In this document: in pieces, positions 1 to 6,707 of the stretch | How positions within the stretch are numbered: the first letter of the stretch is position 1 | Layout of the letters: each line of letters begins with the position of its first letter | The notes under the pieces: model-generated | Database searches by the model: none | Seen by the model: the letters and a program-made list of their open reading frames with translations, nothing else | Told to the model about the DNA's origin: nothing | Position numbers and translations under genes: made by a program | Source of the DNA: Flavobacterium sp. ov086 | Lineage (GTDB): Bacteria; Bacteroidota; Bacteroidia; Flavobacteriales; Flavobacteriaceae | Reading direction: 5' to 3' | Length of the DNA: 64,000 nt | NCBI RefSeq assembly: GCF_900187965.1 | Contig: NZ_FZNL01000001.1 | Span: 1 to 64,000, forward strand

Positions 1-281
1 AATAATGCTTTTTGCTTTTCCAATAATTTCACTTGGGCTTCGAGTTCCATTATCTTCTGTTCAGGTGTTTTTGCCATTTGGGTTGGGGTTTGGTTCTCCC
101 AATCAAAGTTACCAAATTTTCTTAACCAATTTAAAACTGTTCCATGACTCTGAATACCATATTGTTTTCTTGTTTGAGTAATAGAAATATTTCCTTTTTC
201 AATCTCACTAACAATTTGAAGTTTTAGTGACATACTGTAATCTCGTTGACTACGCTTTACATAATTTATTTGATCTTCCAT
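1..281 (-). CDS. IS3-family transposase OrfA, 3' truncated by window edge
   Basis: The reading frame is open from an ATG at 281 to the window edge, giving about 93 residues that start MEDQINYVKRSQRDYS. The protein has the helix-turn-helix arrangement of IS3/IS911 OrfA (residues about 15-60, around SLKLQIVSEIEKG and GIQSHGTVLNWLRKFG), followed by a charged helix (PEQKIMELEAQVKLLEKQ) that fits the leucine-zipper part of OrfA. In the family, OrfA binds the IS ends and is joined to the OrfB integrase by programmed -1 frameshifting; that part is beyond the window. Family assignment is firm. Whether the element is active cannot be judged. Confidence 0.85.
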   Translation of the reverse strand, partial: MEDQINYVKRSQRDYSMSLKLQIVSEIEKGNISITQTRKQYGIQSHGTVLNWLRKFGNFDWENQTPTQMAKTPEQKIMELEAQVKLLEKQKAL

Positions 282-321
282 AACGATGGCTTTTTGTGTA
301 TCGCTATTTCAGGACGAGACA
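1..321 (-). mobile_element. IS3-family insertion sequence, one end only
   Basis: The transposase OrfA reads off the left edge of the window, so only the OrfA-side end of the element is present. The probable terminal inverted repeat begins at about 321 on the minus strand with TGTCTCGTCCTGAAATAG, about 40 bases upstream of the OrfA start, as usual for IS3-family ends. The other end, OrfB and any target-site duplication lie outside the window. The element sits upstream of the rpsO promoter without touching it. Confidence 0.75.
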
Positions 322-384
322 TGTAAAACAAAAAAAAGAAGAATCGCAATTATAGAGCCTTTTTTTCAGATTCTTTTATTTTTG

Positions 385-416
385 TTTGATTCTTTTGTTT
401 TTTTAAACTAATTTTG
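385..416 (+). promoter_or_regulatory. probable rpsO promoter
   Basis: TAATTTTG at 409-416 matches the Bacteroidota -7 element TAnnTTTG, and a TTTG at 385-388 lies about 20 bases upstream as a -33 element. The predicted transcript starts near 421 and gives rpsO a leader of about 50 nt. Confidence 0.6.
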
Positions 417-469
417 CACCGTCTTACAAAAGATGTACGACTACATAAAAATCATTAAATAATATTGGA

Positions 470-736
470 ATGTATTTAACTAAAGAAAAGAAAGAAGAGA
501 TTTTCGCTCAACACGGTGCTGCAACAAACACTGGAAGCGCAGAAGGTCAGATTGCATTGTTCACTTACAGAATTTCACACTTAACTGAGCACTTGAAAAA
601 AAATCGTCACGATTACAACACTGAGCGTTCACTTGTACTATTAGTAGGTAAAAGAAGAGCTTTGTTGGATTACTTGAAAAAGAAAGAGATCAACAGATAT
701 CGTGAGATTATCAAAGTATTGAATATCAGAAAATAA
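470..736 (+). CDS. rpsO: 30S ribosomal protein S15
   Basis: An 88-residue protein of the normal S15 length. It has the family signature LTEHLKKNRHDYNTERSLVLLVGKRRALLDYLKK, quoted here only as the region of residues 38-70, which carries the 16S rRNA-contacting helices. S15 binds the central domain of 16S rRNA early in 30S assembly. The gene is followed by a hairpin and then pnp, the same rpsO-pnp order found in many bacteria, where the two transcripts are linked and PNPase trims rpsO mRNA. The ATG at 470 fits both the promoter at 385-416 and the family N-terminus (MYLTKEKKEEIF). Confidence 0.97.
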   Translation: MYLTKEKKEEIFAQHGAATNTGSAEGQIALFTYRISHLTEHLKKNRHDYNTERSLVLLVGKRRALLDYLKKKEINRYREIIKVLNIRK

Positions 737-744
737 TCAATATA

Positions 745-776
745 GAAAAGAGGTGCGAGAGTGCCTCTTTTTGTTT
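745..776 (+). terminator. rpsO terminator or rpsO-pnp processing hairpin
   Basis: The inverted repeat AAAGAGG (747-753) / CCTCTTT (764-770) has a 10-base loop and is followed by T-rich DNA. It lies 10 bases after the rpsO stop, so it can end the rpsO transcript or attenuate read-through into pnp. Confidence 0.7.
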
Positions 777-821
777 TTACATTACAAGCATTTTATAAGA
801 AAAAAAGTTTGGTTTTTCATT

Positions 822-874
822 GGGTTTTAGATTAACAACAACTACACACAACAACTACAACACAACTAAAACCC
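822..874 (+). promoter_or_regulatory. pnp leader long-range hairpin
   Basis: GGGTTTTAG at 822-830 pairs perfectly with CTAAAACCC at 866-874. The 35-base loop consists almost only of A and C (repeated ACAACTAC-like units) and should be single-stranded. The pnp ATG follows 26 bases later. In enterobacteria the pnp leader is a stem cleaved by RNase III and used for autoregulation. A comparable role here is only an inference. Confidence 0.45.
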
Positions 875-900
875 ATTGTATAACCAATAAGGAAAAATTT

Positions 901-3036
901 ATGATTCCACAATTATTTGTAGAAAAAATCGATTTAGGTGATGGCAGAAGCATCACAATCGAGACAGGACGTTTAGCTAAACAAGCTGATGGTTCTGTAG
1001 TAGTAAGAATGGGCGACACGATGATACTTGCAACAGCAGTATCTGCACGTAGCGCTAACCCAAATGTTGATTTTTTACCATTAACGGTAGATTATCGCGA
1101 AAAATTTGCAGCAGCTGGTCGTTTTCCAGGTGGTTTCTTTAAAAGAGAAGCTCGTCCAAGCGACAGTGAAGTATTAACAATGAGATTAGTAGACCGTGTT
1201 TTACGTCCGCTTTTCCCAGATGATTACCACGCTGAAACTCAAGTTATGATTCAATTAATGTCTCATGACGAAACTGTTATGCCAGACGCATTAGCTGGAT
1301 TAGCAGCATCTGCAGCATTAGCAGTATCAGACATTCCATTTTACAACTTGATTTCTGAAGTACGTGTTGCACGTATCGACGGAAAATTCGTTATCAACCC
1401 AAGCAGAGAAGATTTAGAAAAATCAGACATCGATATGATGATTGGCGCTTCTATGGATTCTGTTGCAATGGTTGAAGGAGAGATGAAAGAAATCTCAGAA
1501 GCAGAAATGGTAGAAGCTATCAAATTTGCTCACGAGGCTATCAAAGTTCAAATTCAGGCTCAATTGCGTTTGCAAGCTGCTTTTGGTAAAAAAGAAATTC
1601 GTACTTACGAAGGTGAGAAAGAAAACGAAGAAATTTACAAAAAAGTAAAAGCTGCAGCATACGATAAAATATACGCTATTGCAAAAGTTGGTTCGGCTAA
1701 ACACGAAAGAACTGCTGCATTTGCTGAAGTAAAAGAAGAAGTTAAAGCTTTATTTACTGAAGAAGAATTAGCTGCTGATGGAGATTTAGTTTCTAAATAT
1801 TTCTACAAAACAAACAAAGAAGCTGTTCGTAATGTAGTATTAGAATTAGGTGTTCGTTTAGATGGTAGAAAAACAACTGATATCAGACCAATCTGGTGTG
1901 AAATTGATTATTTACCAAGAGTTCACGGTTCTTCTTTATTTACACGTGGAGAAACTCAAGCTTTGGCTACAGTAACTTTAGGTACATCAAGAGAAGCTAA
2001 CCAAATTGATTCTCCATCTGAACAAGGTGAAGAGAAATTCTACTTACACTATAACTTCCCTCCTTTTTCTACTGGTGAAGCAAAACCATTAAGAGGAACT
2101 TCAAGAAGAGAAGTTGGTCACGGTAACTTGGCTCAAAGAGCTTTGAAAAACATGATTCCTGTTGATTGTCCTTACACAATTCGTATTGTTTCTGAAGTTT
2201 TAGAATCTAACGGTTCTTCTTCTATGGCAACAGTTTGTGCTGGAACAATGGCTTTGATGGATGCTGGAATTCAAATGGTAAAACCAGTTTCTGGTATTGC
2301 TATGGGATTAATTACTGACGGTGAGAAATTTGCTGTATTGTCAGATATTTTAGGTGATGAAGATCACTTAGGAGATATGGACTTTAAAGTAACAGGAACT
2401 GCTGACGGTATTACAGCTTGTCAAATGGACATCAAAATTGATGGTTTACGTTACGACATTATGGAGCAGGCTTTAGGGCAAGCACGTGAAGGACGTTTAC
2501 ACATTTTAGGAAAATTAACTGAAACTATTGCTGCGCCAAGAGCTGATGTTAAAGCCCATTCACCAAAAATCATTACCAGAACTATTCCTGGAAACTTTAT
2601 TGGTGCATTAATTGGACCTGGTGGAAAAGTAATTCAGGAATTACAAAAAGCAACCGGAACAACTATCGTAATCAACGAAGTAAACGAAGAAGGTGTTATC
2701 GAAATCTTAGGTACAGATCCTGCTGGAATTGAAGCAGTATTGGCTAAAATTAAGTCAATCACTTTCAAACCACAAATGGGGGAAGCTTATGAAGTAAAAG
2801 TAATTAAAATGTTAGATTTTGGAGCTGTAGTAGAATACACTGCTGCACCAGGAAATGAAGTTTTATTACACGTTTCTGAATTAGCTTGGGAACGTACTGA
2901 AAATGTTACTGATGTTGTAAACATGGGTGATGTATTTGAAGTAAAATACCTGGGAGTTGATCCTAAAACTAAAAAAGAAAAAGTGTCAAGAAAAGCACTT
3001 TTACAAAGACCTCCACGTGAGGAGAAAAAAGAGTAA
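901..3036 (+). CDS. pnp: polyribonucleotide nucleotidyltransferase (PNPase)
   Basis: A 711-residue protein that degrades RNA 3' to 5' with phosphate, releasing nucleoside diphosphates, in the cytoplasm. Domains in order: a first RNase PH core (about 10-145), an all-helical linker, a second RNase PH core (about 320-540, with [14 protein letters not shown] and the acidic active-site region around [12 protein letters not shown]), a KH domain (about 560-620, with [18 protein letters not shown]) and an S1 domain (about 630-700). The ATG at 901 ([15 protein letters not shown]) matches the family start. The upstream in-frame ATG at 820 would add 27 low-complexity residues encoded by the leader hairpin, so I rejected it. 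It lies downstream of rpsO, as in many genomes. Confidence 0.97.
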   Translation: MIPQLFVEKIDLGDGRSITIETGRLAKQADGSVVVRMGDTMILATAVSARSANPNVDFLPLTVDYREKFAAAGRFPGGFFKREARPSDSEVLTMRLVDRVLRPLFPDDYHAETQVMIQLMSHDETVMPDALAGLAASAALAVSDIPFYNLISEVRVARIDGKFVINPSREDLEKSDIDMMIGASMDSVAMVEGEMKEISEAEMVEAIKFAHEAIKVQIQAQLRLQAAFGKKEIRTYEGEKENEEIYKKVKAAAYDKIYAIAKVGSAKHERTAAFAEVKEEVKALFTEEELAADGDLVSKYFYKTNKEAVRNVVLELGVRLDGRKTTDIRPIWCEIDYLPRVHGSSLFTRGETQALATVTLGTSREANQIDSPSEQGEEKFYLHYNFPPFSTGEAKPLRGTSRREVGHGNLAQRALKNMIPVDCPYTIRIVSEVLESNGSSSMATVCAGTMALMDAGIQMVKPVSGIAMGLITDGEKFAVLSDILGDEDHLGDMDFKVTGTADGITACQMDIKIDGLRYDIMEQALGQAREGRLHILGKLTETIAAPRADVKAHSPKIITRTIPGNFIGALIGPGGKVIQELQKATGTTIVINEVNEEGVIEILGTDPAGIEAVLAKIKSITFKPQMGEAYEVKVIKMLDFGAVVEYTAAPGNEVLLHVSELAWERTENVTDVVNMGDVFEVKYLGVDPKTKKEKVSRKALLQRPPREEKKE

Positions 3037-3059
3037 TCAGATCTTAGTTTACTAAAGGT

Positions 3060-3114
3060 TTATTCATAGAAAACCCCAATTCATTTATTTGACTTGGGGT
3101 TTTTCGTTTTTATA
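3060..3114 (+). terminator. pnp terminator, copy 1 of a duplicated terminator sequence
   Basis: AAAACCCCAA (3070-3079) pairs with TTGGGGTTTT (3094-3103), followed by a T-rich tract. The whole segment, including the flanking TTTATTCATA on the left and CGTTTTTA on the right, recurs with few changes at 5700-5753. Confidence 0.85.
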
Positions 3115-3151
3115 TTTGTTCAATTCAAAACAAATTAATTTCTCAAATAAC

Positions 3152-3754
3152 TTATCCATTAAATAATTTGTGTCTTTTTATTGACTTTCCTTCTCTAATT
3201 AAATAAGCGTGGTAAGAACTGGGAACGTCATGCGTCCATTTAGGTAAAAAATAAATTATCAGATAAACATCAATATGCCCCACTATTCCAAAAAACACTG
3301 CGAGAAAAAAAGGAATTCCGGCATGACCAAACCCAATCATAGAAACAAAGGCGATCAACAATGTTATACCCCATAATTTAGATAAAAGAGCATGAGTACA
3401 TGTTTCTTTTCCGAATTTTAGAATACTAAAAAGATAAGTTAAAGCTTCCATTATAAAAATCAAGATAATTGACCAGACATTATTTGTTATAATTTCGGGA
3501 TTCAATAACCAAGAACAAAAAGCAACACAAAGCCAAAAAATCAAATCGGTCTGACTATCCATTCTTCGGAGTTTCTCTGATGAAACTCCAAATCTGCGTG
3601 CGATAATCCCATCAAAAATATCCGATAATAATCCAAGAAAGATCAAAAAAATAAGTTCTTTTCTAATTTCGCTACCATAATTGTAGGTCAGCATTATTAA
3701 AATGGGCCCTAATAAAAGCCTGAAAGCAATAAGGAAGATTGGTATATTTTTCAT
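3152..3754 (-). CDS. CDP-alcohol phosphatidyltransferase family membrane protein
   Basis: A 200-residue protein with about five to six membrane segments. It carries the CDP-alcohol phosphotransferase motif D-x2-D-G-x2-A-R-x8-G-x3-D-x3-D at residues 45-70: D45, D48, G49, A52, R53, D66 and D70 are present, but the second motif glycine is Leu62. In the family the aspartates bind two metal ions and CDP-alcohol, and the enzymes make phospholipids such as PG precursors or cardiolipin. The acceptor alcohol here is unknown. The ATG lies 14 bases after the stop of the gene upstream (3769-4602), so both are probably one minus-strand transcript. The G-to-L change could reduce activity or mark a divergent subfamily. 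Confidence 0.75.
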   Translation of the reverse strand: MKNIPIFLIAFRLLLGPILIMLTYNYGSEIRKELIFLIFLGLLSDIFDGIIARRFGVSSEKLRRMDSQTDLIFWLCVAFCSWLLNPEIITNNVWSIILIFIMEALTYLFSILKFGKETCTHALLSKLWGITLLIAFVSMIGFGHAGIPFFLAVFFGIVGHIDVYLIIYFLPKWTHDVPSSYHAYLIREGKSIKRHKLFNG

Positions 3755-3768
3755 TTATTTATTTTTAT

Positions 3769-4602
3769 TTATTTTCTAAACTGCCAGTTAAAAAAAGGAA
3801 GTTTACGTTTTCCATTTGTATTCCAAAGACCAAATTGCATCCCTCTTAAATCTTTAGAATTATTAAACAATCCGATCTGAATTCCTTTATGCTGTCTCGA
3901 AACATTCGATGTTCCAATTTGAATTCCATTACCATAATCAGATATATTTGCTAAACCTGAAATACTAACACCAGAAAAGCTCTTAGTATTTAATATTCCT
4001 CCAACAGAGAATCCATTCATTTTATTCATTCCTGAAATTATCGAAATATTCATCCCTCGCAGTTCTGCTCCGCCAGTAAATCCGCCTGAACTAATATTCA
4101 AACCATTTACCCTAATATAAGTATCTGTACAATCATCAAAAAAAGCTACATTACTAATAACATTGTCATTAATTCCAACAAACAAAGACTCAAAAGGAAC
4201 ATTAATTGAAATTGTAAACAAAGCCACTGACAGAGGACTGGCTTCAACATTTAATCCATTAATGGCTTGAAGCTTAATGTTTTTGTTCTCATAATGACCT
4301 ACACCTAAAGCAAAACCATTTACTTTATTGACTCTTTTAGATATTGGAGATAAACTAAAAATCTTGATACTATCATTCCTTAAATTATTATTCGATTTCC
4401 ATCTGAAATAATGCAGATCAATATCATTGCCATCAAATACTATTGAAGAATTTGGCGGAAGATTGCTAACCAAAGTATCTGTTATCTTTGGTGCCTTATT
4501 CTGCCCAAATACAAAACCATTAAACAATAAAACACCTATAAGTCCTACTCTGTAAAAACTGCCAAAATATTTGGCGCTCATAATTTGATTTATAATTTTC
4601 AT
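3769..4602 (-). CDS. LA_2272-type surface-repeat exported protein
   Basis: A 277-residue protein with an N-terminal hydrophobic signal region (residues about 12-33, ending near FVFGQ) and a C-terminal half of degenerate glycine-rich repeats with alternating hydrophobic residues: GLNISSGGF, GMNISIISGMNKMNGFSVGG, GVSISGLANIS, GIQIGTSNVS, GIQIGLFNNSKDLRGMQFG. This matches the LA_2272 surface-repeat family that I remember from Flavobacteriia. The likely fold is a short beta-solenoid or barrel-like surface protein; its function is unknown. The start at 4602 is preferred over 4647 because a -7 element (TAGGTTTG, plus-strand positions 4627-4634) lies between them, giving a 20-nt leader. It is divergent from the HTH gene at 4705. 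Confidence 0.65.
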   Translation of the reverse strand: MKIINQIMSAKYFGSFYRVGLIGVLLFNGFVFGQNKAPKITDTLVSNLPPNSSIVFDGNDIDLHYFRWKSNNNLRNDSIKIFSLSPISKRVNKVNGFALGVGHYENKNIKLQAINGLNVEASPLSVALFTISINVPFESLFVGINDNVISNVAFFDDCTDTYIRVNGLNISSGGFTGGAELRGMNISIISGMNKMNGFSVGGILNTKSFSGVSISGLANISDYGNGIQIGTSNVSRQHKGIQIGLFNNSKDLRGMQFGLWNTNGKRKLPFFNWQFRK

Positions 4603-4626
4603 ATTATTTCTTTTAAAATTACAGGA

Positions 4627-4654
4627 CAAACCTATTGCAATTATCACATGTCAA
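4627..4654 (-). promoter_or_regulatory. promoter for the 4602 gene
   Basis: Read on the minus strand, TAGGTTTG (4634-4627) matches TAnnTTTG, and a TTG at 4654-4652 lies 17 bases upstream as a possible -33 element. The expected transcript start near 4622 supports translation from 4602. Confidence 0.5.
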
Positions 4655-4681
4655 TTTGCTTAAAACAATAAAACTATTTCT

Positions 4682-4702
4682 TATATTTGTGATTATCGCA
4701 AA
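4682..4702 (+). promoter_or_regulatory. promoter with overlapping palindromic operator for the 4705 gene
   Basis: TATATTTG (4682-4689) is a -7 element. A near-perfect palindrome, TTTGTGAT-T-ATCGCAAA (4686-4702, one mismatch in eight pairs), starts inside it and ends two bases before the ATG. The transcript would be almost leaderless. A protein bound to the palindrome would block polymerase, so it is a good candidate operator for the HTH protein encoded immediately downstream. Confidence 0.55.
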
Positions 4703-4704
4703 TT

Positions 4705-5667
4705 ATGAAATATCAAGAATCATTTTTAAAGGCTATTAGAAGCAAAATCGCAAAATCAGCTTCTGTAATAGACGAGATTGCTACAGTTTTAGAGATAAGC
4801 TATGACGCATCTCACAGAAGAATATCTGGAAAAAGTAAATTTTCGATTGATGAAACTATCAAATTAGCAGATCATTTTAATATTTCGCTGGATAATTTAT
4901 TTTCTAAAAAAGAAAAGGTAATCGTCGAAAAAACAATTGAAATAGAAACCTTAAAAGATATGCTTCACTATTTCAAGACATCAGCAGAACAAATCGAAGT
5001 ATTAACTAAAAATCCAAAAACAACACTGTTTTACTCTGCCAAAGATATTCCGTTGTTTTATTTTATGGACGGAACGATTTTATCAAAATTCAAAGCTTTT
5101 GTCTGGCTCAACCTTTTAAACAGTCATCAAAAAAAAGTCGCTTTTGAAAGTTTTATAATCGAAGAATCTTTTGCAGAATACATGCAAAAATTAAAAAGTG
5201 CCTATGAAAACACTATAGTCAATGAAATTTGGAACGACACAACTATAAACAGTAGTTTACAACAAATTTTATACTTTCATGAGGCGGGTTTACTCTCTCT
5301 TAAAAATGCAAATGCTTTATGCAAAGACCTGAAAAGAATTATTAATTTAATTCAGGAAAAATGTAATATGCCAAATAATAATTTTAATATCTATTATAAT
5401 GAGTTGATATTGTTAAACAATAATATGCTCATAGAAACAGAAGAAAAACTAACGATGTTCGTTCCTTACACACTTCTGGGATATTTCATTACTGACAATG
5501 AAGAAAGCTGCAGAAACGTACATCAATTTTTCAAACAGCAAATTATAAACTCAAAACCTTTGGGACAATCTGGTATTAAGGAACAAAATCTATTCTTTAA
5601 TCGTGCCATCCGAAAAATAGATTATTATATTGAAAAAATTAATTCTCAAGTTGACTTATTATTCTAA
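4705..5667 (+). CDS. helix-turn-helix regulator, uncharacterised Bacteroidota type
   Basis: A 320-residue cytoplasmic protein. Residues about 10-65 look like a helix-turn-helix domain (SVIDEIATVLEISYDASHRRISGKSKFSIDETIKLADHF), similar in layout to Cro/C1-type domains, in which a recognition helix holds a run of small, Ser and Arg residues. The rest is helical and unlike any domain I recognise; it has no TM segment and no obvious ligand-binding motif. The start at 4705 sits directly after a palindrome that overlaps the promoter, which suggests autoregulation, and possibly control of the divergent gene at 4602. The gene ends before a duplicated terminator at 5700. Confidence 0.65.
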   Translation: MKYQESFLKAIRSKIAKSASVIDEIATVLEISYDASHRRISGKSKFSIDETIKLADHFNISLDNLFSKKEKVIVEKTIEIETLKDMLHYFKTSAEQIEVLTKNPKTTLFYSAKDIPLFYFMDGTILSKFKAFVWLNLLNSHQKKVAFESFIIEESFAEYMQKLKSAYENTIVNEIWNDTTINSSLQQILYFHEAGLLSLKNANALCKDLKRIINLIQEKCNMPNNNFNIYYNELILLNNNMLIETEEKLTMFVPYTLLGYFITDNEESCRNVHQFFKQQIINSKPLGQSGIKEQNLFFNRAIRKIDYYIEKINSQVDLLF

Positions 5668-5699
5668 AACTGAATATTTCTATAGTAGCTCATAAAAAA

Positions 5700-5753
5700 T
5701 TTATTCATAAAAACCCCAAGTCCATTTGTTTGAATTGGGGTTTTCCGTTTTTA
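5700..5753 (+). terminator. terminator, copy 2 of the pnp-type terminator sequence
   Basis: AAAACCCCAA (5710-5719) pairs with TTGGGGTTTT (5735-5744). Flanks and loop are close to those of the copy at 3060-3114. Confidence 0.85.
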
Positions 5754-5813
5754 ATGTTTTCTCAGAAAAAACAGTTCCTTTTTAATTTTACAAGGTATTT
5801 GTTTATAAAAAAG

Positions 5814-5837
5814 CCTCATTTATTAAACAAAATGAGG
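5814..5837. terminator. second hairpin downstream of the HTH gene
   Basis: CCTCATTT (5814-5821) pairs with AAATGAGG (5830-5837). There is an A-run before it and a short T-run after it, so it could act in either direction. It lies in the 289-base gap 5668-5956, which otherwise holds only the terminator at 5700 and a promoter at 5911. Confidence 0.5.
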
Positions 5838-5910
5838 TTTCCCGTAAAAAATTATAGAGTTTTTATTACATTTTAACGTTTGTTGAATTTTTTGTCAGAT
5901 ATTTTTTTAA

Positions 5911-5918
5911 TACTTTTG
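5911..5918 (+). promoter_or_regulatory. -7 element for the 5957-12416 operon
   Basis: TACTTTTG matches TAnnTTTG 39 bases before the TTG start codon at 5957. TTTG runs lie upstream, but none has ideal spacing. Confidence 0.5.
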
Positions 5919-5956
5919 AAATCCACCAAACCAGAAACATAAAAACCACAATTCCT

Positions 5957-6703
5957 TTGAAAAATCACAAAAAACATTTCATCTGCATTCTCATATTTGG
6001 ATTTTTATTAAATATTTCAAATTTATACAGCCAAAACAATAAAGAAGAGTCATTTTACAATTGGTTTGACAACTCTATAGGCAAAGAAAACCTAAGCATT
6101 AACAATGGACCGGCTTATAAAGATACTTATGTAACAATTGGCGATAATAATATGTACTACGTTGCCAATAAATTCATGAAGGGTAATGTAACTTATGACG
6201 GGCAAATCTATTATGATCTAAATATCAAATACAATATTTTTCAAGATCAATTGATTATAAACCCAATTGGTGAATCTAAGTATTCTTCAATAGCCATTAT
6301 CCAAGACAAAACATCTGCATTTTCTATAAATGGTAAAAATTTCGTAAAACTCAACAAAGAAGTATCTGCGTTACCACAATTAACCACAGGATATTATGAA
6401 TTGACAGTTCTTCGAGAAGGTTTTAACTTATATACCAAACACTTTAAAAAGATAGAAAGCAAGACTCAGGACTACAAAGCATATTCTTATTTTACAGAAG
6501 ACAATACTTATTTCATTTTTTATAAAAACGTCTTTTATACCAGTAATAGTAAAAGTGAGATTATAAAAATATTCCCGGACCAAAAAAAACAGATTAATGA
6601 TTTTTATGCAATGAATAGAGAAATTCGAAAATCAGACAACGATCAATTTATGATCAATCTCCTTAAATTCATTAACACTTCTCTATCAATTACAGAAAAA
6701 TAA
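5957..6703 (+). CDS. secreted protein of unknown function, TTG start
   Basis: A 248-residue protein with a clear signal peptide (MKNHKKHFICILIFGFLLN, cleavage near SNLYSQ). The start is TTG; no ATG gives a signal peptide. The mature part has alternating short hydrophobic and polar stretches consistent with beta structure, and I recognise no motif. Its stop lies 4 bases before the TonB-dependent receptor gene, so it is probably the first gene of a four-gene envelope operon. It may be a periplasmic partner of that receptor, but this rests on position only. Confidence 0.6.
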   Translation: MKNHKKHFICILIFGFLLNISNLYSQNNKEESFYNWFDNSIGKENLSINNGPAYKDTYVTIGDNNMYYVANKFMKGNVTYDGQIYYDLNIKYNIFQDQLIINPIGESKYSSIAIIQDKTSAFSINGKNFVKLNKEVSALPQLTTGYYELTVLREGFNLYTKHFKKIESKTQDYKAYSYFTEDNTYFIFYKNVFYTSNSKSEIIKIFPDQKKQINDFYAMNREIRKSDNDQFMINLLKFINTSLSITEK

Positions 6704-6707
6704 ACTT

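Noticed and set aside
820..900. Longer pnp start at 820
   Set aside because: It would translate the leader hairpin into 27 low-complexity residues; the family start is at 901.
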